Assembly: GCF_000283155.1 (NCBI RefSeq)
Contig: NW_004454177.1
Span: 1,558,802 to 1,622,801, forward strand
DNA length: 64,000 bases
From: Ceratotherium simum simum
Lineage: Eukaryota > Chordata > Mammalia > Perissodactyla > Rhinocerotidae
Direction of reading: 5' to 3'
This document shows, one piece after another, positions 59,686 to 64,000 of the stretch (positions are counted from its first letter, which is position 1; every line of letters starts with the position of its first letter). The position numbers and the translations under genes were made by a program. Below the pieces are notes generated by a model, which made no database searches, was not told the origin of the DNA, and saw only the letters and a program-made list of their open reading frames with translations.

Positions 59686-60479
59686 TAGATGAATGAATGA
59701 AATAACTAGAAATCAACCCCCTCTTCTTAAGGCAAAGGACCGCCCAGTTCCAATTTCTGAAATCCCAAGGAGAGCAGCCACACTGGGGATCTGGGCTGAA
59801 GAGGGGACCCTTCAAGTTGAACACAAGTGTTTCAACCGTAGGAGCTCACAGTGGCACCAGGCCAGCTAGAACAAAAGAGCCTGCTCTCTAGTTACTTTTA
59901 CACGCTGACACCTCCTCATCCACAAGCACCAGAAAATCTACTCAAAGTTTCCCATAACCACCCCCAGGGCCACCCTGTATCCTTCCCATTACAATGAAAC
60001 TTGAGATTTTGAGGTTTATTCATGATGATCTAGCTCCAAACACAACGTACATGGAAAGAGGAAAGATTTACCACCAACTAACTCTCCACGCCAGTGGTCA
60101 GTGGTTTCCTCCTATGCTCTTCAGAATTCTTTCTTGGAACTGGGCTGACAGCTCTGTTTGGGCATGAAGGCTGGTCTGGAGCCCCCGTACTGCTCAACTG
60201 GTGATGGCTGCACCTCCTCCAGGATGAAGCGGGGCCTGTCCGCCATTGTGGCCTGATTGGCCCAGATAACTGACATGGATGGATGGTCCAAAATGCTCCC
60301 CCCAGGGCCTGTATTTCCACTGTCTTCTCCAAATCTGCTCAGGGCTGTTCTCAGGGAAGAACAGTTGGACCTGGTGAGTGAGACTGCGGGGGAGCAACCA
60401 GAGTACGAGGAAAAACCAACACCCCCGGGGTAACCAAGAGATGGAAGAATGAGTCTCCAAAGGAGAATGTGGTGGAAAG

Positions 60480-60660
60480 ACACTCAGGTTTGGAGACAAA
60501 GGCCTTAAACTGGAGGCTTGGCTCTGCCATTCCCTAAGTTAGAGACTTGGAATAAGTTATTTACCGTATTTGAGTCACATCTGCAAAAGAAGTTAACAGC
60601 TTCCTCATGTGTTCTGAGGAACAAATGAAATATTATATACAAAAGGGCTTTGTAATCTAA
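60480..60660 (+). repeat. MIR SINE
   Basis: 'CTTGGCTCTGCCATTCCCTA', 'GAATAAGTTATTTACCGTAT' and 'GAGGAACAAATGAAATATTA'. It directly precedes a MER5-like element. Confidence 0.7.
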
Positions 60661-60661
60661 A

Positions 60662-60835
60662 CAGTGGTTTCCAAGCCTGGTTAATTGTCAGAATCACCAA
60701 GGAATTTTTTTTTTAAATTACAGATTTTTGGATCCTTCTCAAACCAACTGAATTAGAATCTCCAGAGGAGGGGTCCAGGAATCTATTTTCAAAAACTCTC
60801 TGGGAACTTCTGAAGCAAGCTGCAATTCTAAAGCA
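60662..60835. mobile_element. hAT-Charlie relic, MER5-like
   Basis: Starts CAGTGGTTTCCAAGCCTGG and contains GTCAGAATCACCAAGG and TTAGAATCTCCAGAGG. The right end is diverged. An internal T run at about 60706-60715 is probably secondary expansion. Confidence 0.6.
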
Positions 60836-61339
60836 GTGTACAAAGGTGGACATTGCTATAATTCTGTGGTCATGGAAATACTAGGCCTTAAAGTATTGTG
60901 CTTAAAGGTACCACTTAGAGCTGCCTGACTTACAAGGGGAGGATTTCTAAGGGAGGTGACTTCGCTATGAATGTCCAGAGAAGCCCAACTCTCTACTGAG
61001 TTGGAGCTTACAGATCCATGAACTAAGGGAGGGCAGCTCTCCATGGAGGTAGAGATGGTTCCCTCTGCCACGAGCATTCTCCTAGGGAAAGAACAGTCCC
61101 CAAATACACAAAGACGCACAGACATTTCCCCTCTCTCTCAGAACCTGGCACAAGAGGGAGAACCAGAAGCAGCACACTGCAGGTTAGAAATGGACTCCCA
61201 CAGTAAAAGGCAGCCATCAAGTGTTGAAGACCAGGCCTTGAGCTCCAGGCGTGCCGGGGAGAACCAGAGAAACACCCAGCAATATTGAGGGGAGGCCAAA
61301 TGCTGAAGTGAAAGTTCTGTAAGCCAGGAAGTGAGAGAG

Positions 61340-61500
61340 CCTGAGACCTAGAGCTGACTAGGCCATCAACCAAGAGCAGTCTTAAGCAGGTCACTCCCCT
61401 GGCTGTGCCTCTGTTTTCATCTGTAAAATGTGGATGCAACTTGTCTACTACAGGAAGCTTCATGAGCATCAAACGAAATAGCAAATGTGAAGGGTTGCAG
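61340..61500 (+). repeat. MIR SINE
   Basis: 'CTTAAGCAGGTCACTCCCCT', 'CTGTTTTCATCTGTAAAATG' and 'TGAGCATCAAACGAAATAGC'. Confidence 0.8.
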
Positions 61501-62688
61501 AGCATGAGGAAAAGCCATGCAAGTACAATACAACGGTTTTATTTTTCTAAAGTATTGTGACTAATGCACTGTACCACGAATATGGAACATTCTCCAGAGA
61601 ATTAAAAGTCTGTGCAACCAGTTCATTCAATAAAAAGTATCCTCTATGAATATCATTCTTTGATGCCCAAGGAAAAGAAGGCTTGCTCTCCTAAGAGACA
61701 TCCCAAAAGAAGGGAATGCCATGTTTGTAAATTTCACCCACTAAGCCACGGAAGTGCAGACAAAGTGCACTAAGAGATTTGCTGATGAGCTATGAAGTCT
61801 CAGAGGTTATGTTAGGTGACTTAGAAAAGAAGGGTTAAAAGTGAGTAATCTCTTGGGGGTAAAAAGGAAAGAGATCCTGGAAGGCTTTTCGAAACCACTA
61901 AGTAACAAATGTAGCTCCCACCTCCCACCCACGCACCCCTGGAAATAACTTTAAATAATGCATCTGAGAAAGTCTGCAGAACAAGCAGTCTGCATTAAGG
62001 ACTTTTAAAGGGATGATATTTCAACAAGTATCCTTTCACGGAAACCATCTTGAGAATCATTGAATTCTCAGGCAAGTTCATCCTGACAAATATCCTCAGG
62101 CAAGCTTGGAGCTGGAGCTGAAATCTTGGTATGGTAAATACCACCACATGGAAAAGGAATGTATGGCAAAAACGGTCTAGTGGACTTCCCAACCATCATG
62201 CCCCCATGCCTACCCCAAATAGTGTTGTGAAAGATTCACTTAGTTTAAGTGAACAGATTTTCATAAAGAGCTGGACTGGTGATTTGGAATAAAGGACCCA
62301 TAGTCCTTTATTCGTTGAACAAGTTTTAACTGGACGTCTACCATGTGCCAGGCACTGTTTTGGCCCTGGGGATACAGCGGTGGACAAAACATACAAAAAT
62401 CTTCACCCTTATGCACTTTATATTCTCAAAGAGAGGACAGAATAAATAAACAAATGCACGCATCTTACGGTAAGTATTTTGGAAAAGAAGAAAGCAGGGA
62501 ATGATGGGAAGGGATTCCTATTTTATATAGGGTGGTCAGATAAGATAATTAATAAATGAATCAGGGAAGGCAGGAGCCATGTGGACATCTATGTGAAGAG
62601 CATTCCTGGCAGAGTCACCAGCAAGAACAAAAGGCCTGAGGCAGTAGCATGCTTAGTGTATTCAAGCAACATTAAGCAGACTGTGTGG

Positions 62689-62945
62689 GGGCTGGTCCAG
62701 TGGCATAGTGGTTAAGGTCGTGTGCTCCGCTTTGGGAGCCCGGGATTCGCAGGTTCAGATTCCGGGTGCGGACCTACATACCACTCGTCAAGCCATGCTG
62801 TGGCAGGCATCCCACGTATAAAGTAGAGGAAGACGGGCACGGATGTTAGCCCAGGGCCAATCTTCCTCAGCAAAAAGAGGAGGATTGGCAACAGATGTTA
62901 GCTCAGGGCTAATCTTCCTCACCAAAAAAAATAAAAATAAAAAGT
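62689..62945 (+). mobile_element. ERE SINE, full (two-module) form, nested in L2
   Basis: Plus-strand equine SINE (head GGGCTGGTCCAGTGGCATAG; two tail modules, then an A-rich AAAAAAAATAAAAATAAAAAGT tract). An 11-bp duplication AGACTGTGTGG flanks it at 62678-62688 and 62946-62956. The head and B box (GGTTCAGATTCC) are more diverged than in the 22.2 kb copy. Confidence 0.94.
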
Positions 62946-63121
62946 AGACTGTGTGGCTTCAGCTGAATGAGCAAGGAGGTGGGTGATGTGATGGAGATAA
63001 GATTCAGAGAGGTAACAAGGGAACATACCACGTAGGGACTTGAAGGCTTTAGACTTTACCTTGACTGTCATGGGGAAAACACTGGGGCATTCTGAGCAGC
63101 GGCGTGATACGACCTGTCTTA

Positions 63122-63572
63122 CTTTTTTAAAAAATTATTTTTTCAGGTCATATGGGCTTATAACATTGTGTAAACTTCAGGTGTACATTATTATATATCA
63201 GTTTCTGTACAGACTGCATCGTGTTCACCACCAATAGTCTAGTTTTCAGCTGTCACAATACACATGTGCCCCTTTACTCCTTTCACCCTGCCCCCACCCC
63301 CTTGCCCTCTGGTAACCACCAATCTGATGTCCTTATCCATGTGTTTGCTTATCTTCCACATATGAGTGAAATCATACAGTATTTGTCTTTCTCTGTCTAG
63401 CTTATTTCACTTAGCATAATACCCTCAAGTTCCATCCGTGTTGTCGCAAATGGCCCAATTTTGTCTTTTTTACGGCTGACTAGTATTCCATTGTATATAT
63501 ATATACCACGTAGCAGCATTATTCACAATAGCCAAGATGTGGAAGCAACCCAAATGCCCATCAACAGAGGAA
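63122..63572 (-). mobile_element. 5'-inverted (twin-primed) L1 insertion
   Basis: 63122-63509 is an L1 3' end on the minus strand, running back from an A/T-rich tail through 'CACATATGAGTGAAATCATACAGTAT' and 'GGCTGACTAGTATTCCATTGTATATA'. At about 63508-63510 it switches to the plus strand: 63510-63572 reads 'GCAGCATTATTCACAATAGCCA' onward, which in an intact L1 sits immediately upstream of the first segment. TGTCTTACTTTT (63115-63126) and TGTCTTATTTT (63573-63583) flank the unit as the target duplication. Confidence 0.85.
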
Positions 63573-63756
63573 TGTCTTATTTTGTAAAAGGATCTCTGGT
63601 TATGTTGAGGAGGCCAGACTATAGGAAAGCAAAAGTAAAAAGAGAGAGACCAGTTTGGAGGCAATTACAATACAAACAAGAGGTAAGAGTGATTTGGACT
63701 AGTGTGGGAGCAGTGAAGCTGACAGATGTGCTGGCGACTGATCATGAGAAAGAGCG

Positions 63757-63804
63757 AGGCACTGAGGATGCCTCCAAGGCACTGAGGATGCCTCCAAGGC
63801 ACTG
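63757..63804. repeat. 20-bp tandem duplication inside L2
   Basis: Unit AGGCACTGAGGATGCCTCCA at 63757-63776 and 63777-63796, followed by a third partial copy. The copies are identical, so the duplication is much younger than the host L2. Confidence 0.95.
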
Positions 63805-64000
63805 GGCGTGAGCATCTGGAGGAATGGAGTTACCATACCTAGAGATGAGAAAACTCTCCAGGAGGAGCTGTGACTGAGGTGTCTCTTTGACATCCTAAGG
63901 AGATGTTGAATATGGAGTCTGGAAAACAGGAGAGAGGACCGGGCTGGGAATATAAATGTAGGGGTCGTTAGAGGTAGATGACATTTAAAGCCAGGAGTCT

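Larger units (their letters stand above)
1..64000 (-). other. UBASH3B: UBASH3B gene body (internal part), minus strand
   Basis: The whole window appears to lie inside one gene transcribed right to left. Seven exons, each with AG acceptor and GT donor, join in phase to give about 360 codons of UBASH3B. The order UBA end, 2H-phosphoesterase domain, SH3, phosphatase start matches the known family architecture. The known protein is about 640-650 residues, so roughly the first 54 residues (exon 1) lie beyond the right edge and about 240 phosphatase residues beyond the left edge. The paralogue UBASH3A has the same architecture but is much more diverged; the SH3 exon reads as the B paralogue. Extension of the gene to both edges is inferred from the missing terminal exons. 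Confidence 0.93.
17644..64000 (-). other. UBASH3B: UBASH3B intron 1 (3' part, more than 46 kb)
   Basis: Everything to the right of exon 2 appears to be first intron. It has no sequence matching the expected exon 1 (UBA start), no CpG island and no second gene. A very long first intron is known for this gene in other mammals. Named repeats are listed separately. Larger stretches in which I see nothing assignable are about 19250-19850, 20180-21090, 23120-24390, 24480-26490, 26740-27350, 31770-32600, 33480-34540, 37000-37840, 38000-38880, 39280-40100, 43600-44240, 44360-46810, 53060-55250, 56510-57430, 57540-58880 and 59690-60480. Confidence 0.85.
62310..64000 (-). mobile_element. Long L2 LINE copy, split by ERE and L1
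   Basis: L2 in reverse orientation runs from 'CTACCATGTGCCAGGCACTGTTTT' through 'AGGGTGGTCAGATAAG', 'AAGAGCATTCCTGGCAGAG', 'GCAGCGGCGTGATACGACC' and 'AGAGACCAGTTTGGAGGCAATT' to the window edge. The order of segments is collinear once the ERE (62689-62945) and the L1 (63122-63572) are removed, so both inserted into an existing L2. Confidence 0.75.

Overview
This is mammalian genomic DNA, almost certainly from a perissodactyl and most likely an equid. It has exon-intron structure with GT-AG splice sites, many ancient MIR and L2 fragments, and three copies of the tRNA-derived equine SINE (ERE), each flanked by a clear 11-13 bp target-site duplication. There is no bacterial, plasmid or phage character.

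One protein-coding gene is recognised, on the minus strand: UBASH3B (STS-1 / TULA-2), a ubiquitin-binding, SH3-containing histidine phosphatase that damps tyrosine-kinase signalling in T cells and platelets. Seven consecutive internal exons (taken as 2-8) lie at 17590-17643, 16655-16841, 15087-15285, 11497-11666, 6848-7056, 2069-2201 and 611-731. Their splice phases join without a break. They encode the end of the UBA domain, the 2H-phosphoesterase-like domain (both HxT motifs present), the SH3 domain, a linker and the start of the C-terminal histidine phosphatase domain with its RHGER motif. Exon 1 lies beyond base 64000 and the remaining phosphatase exons lie before base 1.

Layout: 1-17643 is the exon-bearing third, with introns of 0.7-4.7 kb. 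17644-64000 is more than 46 kb of the large first intron, in which I find no further exon and no CpG island. The intron holds L2 and MIR fragments, hAT-Charlie and Tigger-like DNA transposon relics, a MaLR (MLT1-type) LTR, L1 3' ends, a long polypyrimidine tract (21099-21223) and a CA-rich block (43343-43566). An ERV-type solo LTR lies in intron 6. The right end (62310-64000) is an old L2 interrupted first by an ERE and then by an L1 with a 5' inversion.

I found no undescribed biological system. The items most worth a second look are the twin-primed L1 near 63.1-63.6 kb, a hAT transposase remnant split off by an ERE (21.8-22.6 kb), two structural forms of ERE, and an intronic cluster of AP-1/NF-E2, GATA and ETS-like sites near 34.0 kb that could be a haematopoietic enhancer. 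Repeat boundaries and subfamily names are by eye and approximate; exon boundaries are precise.
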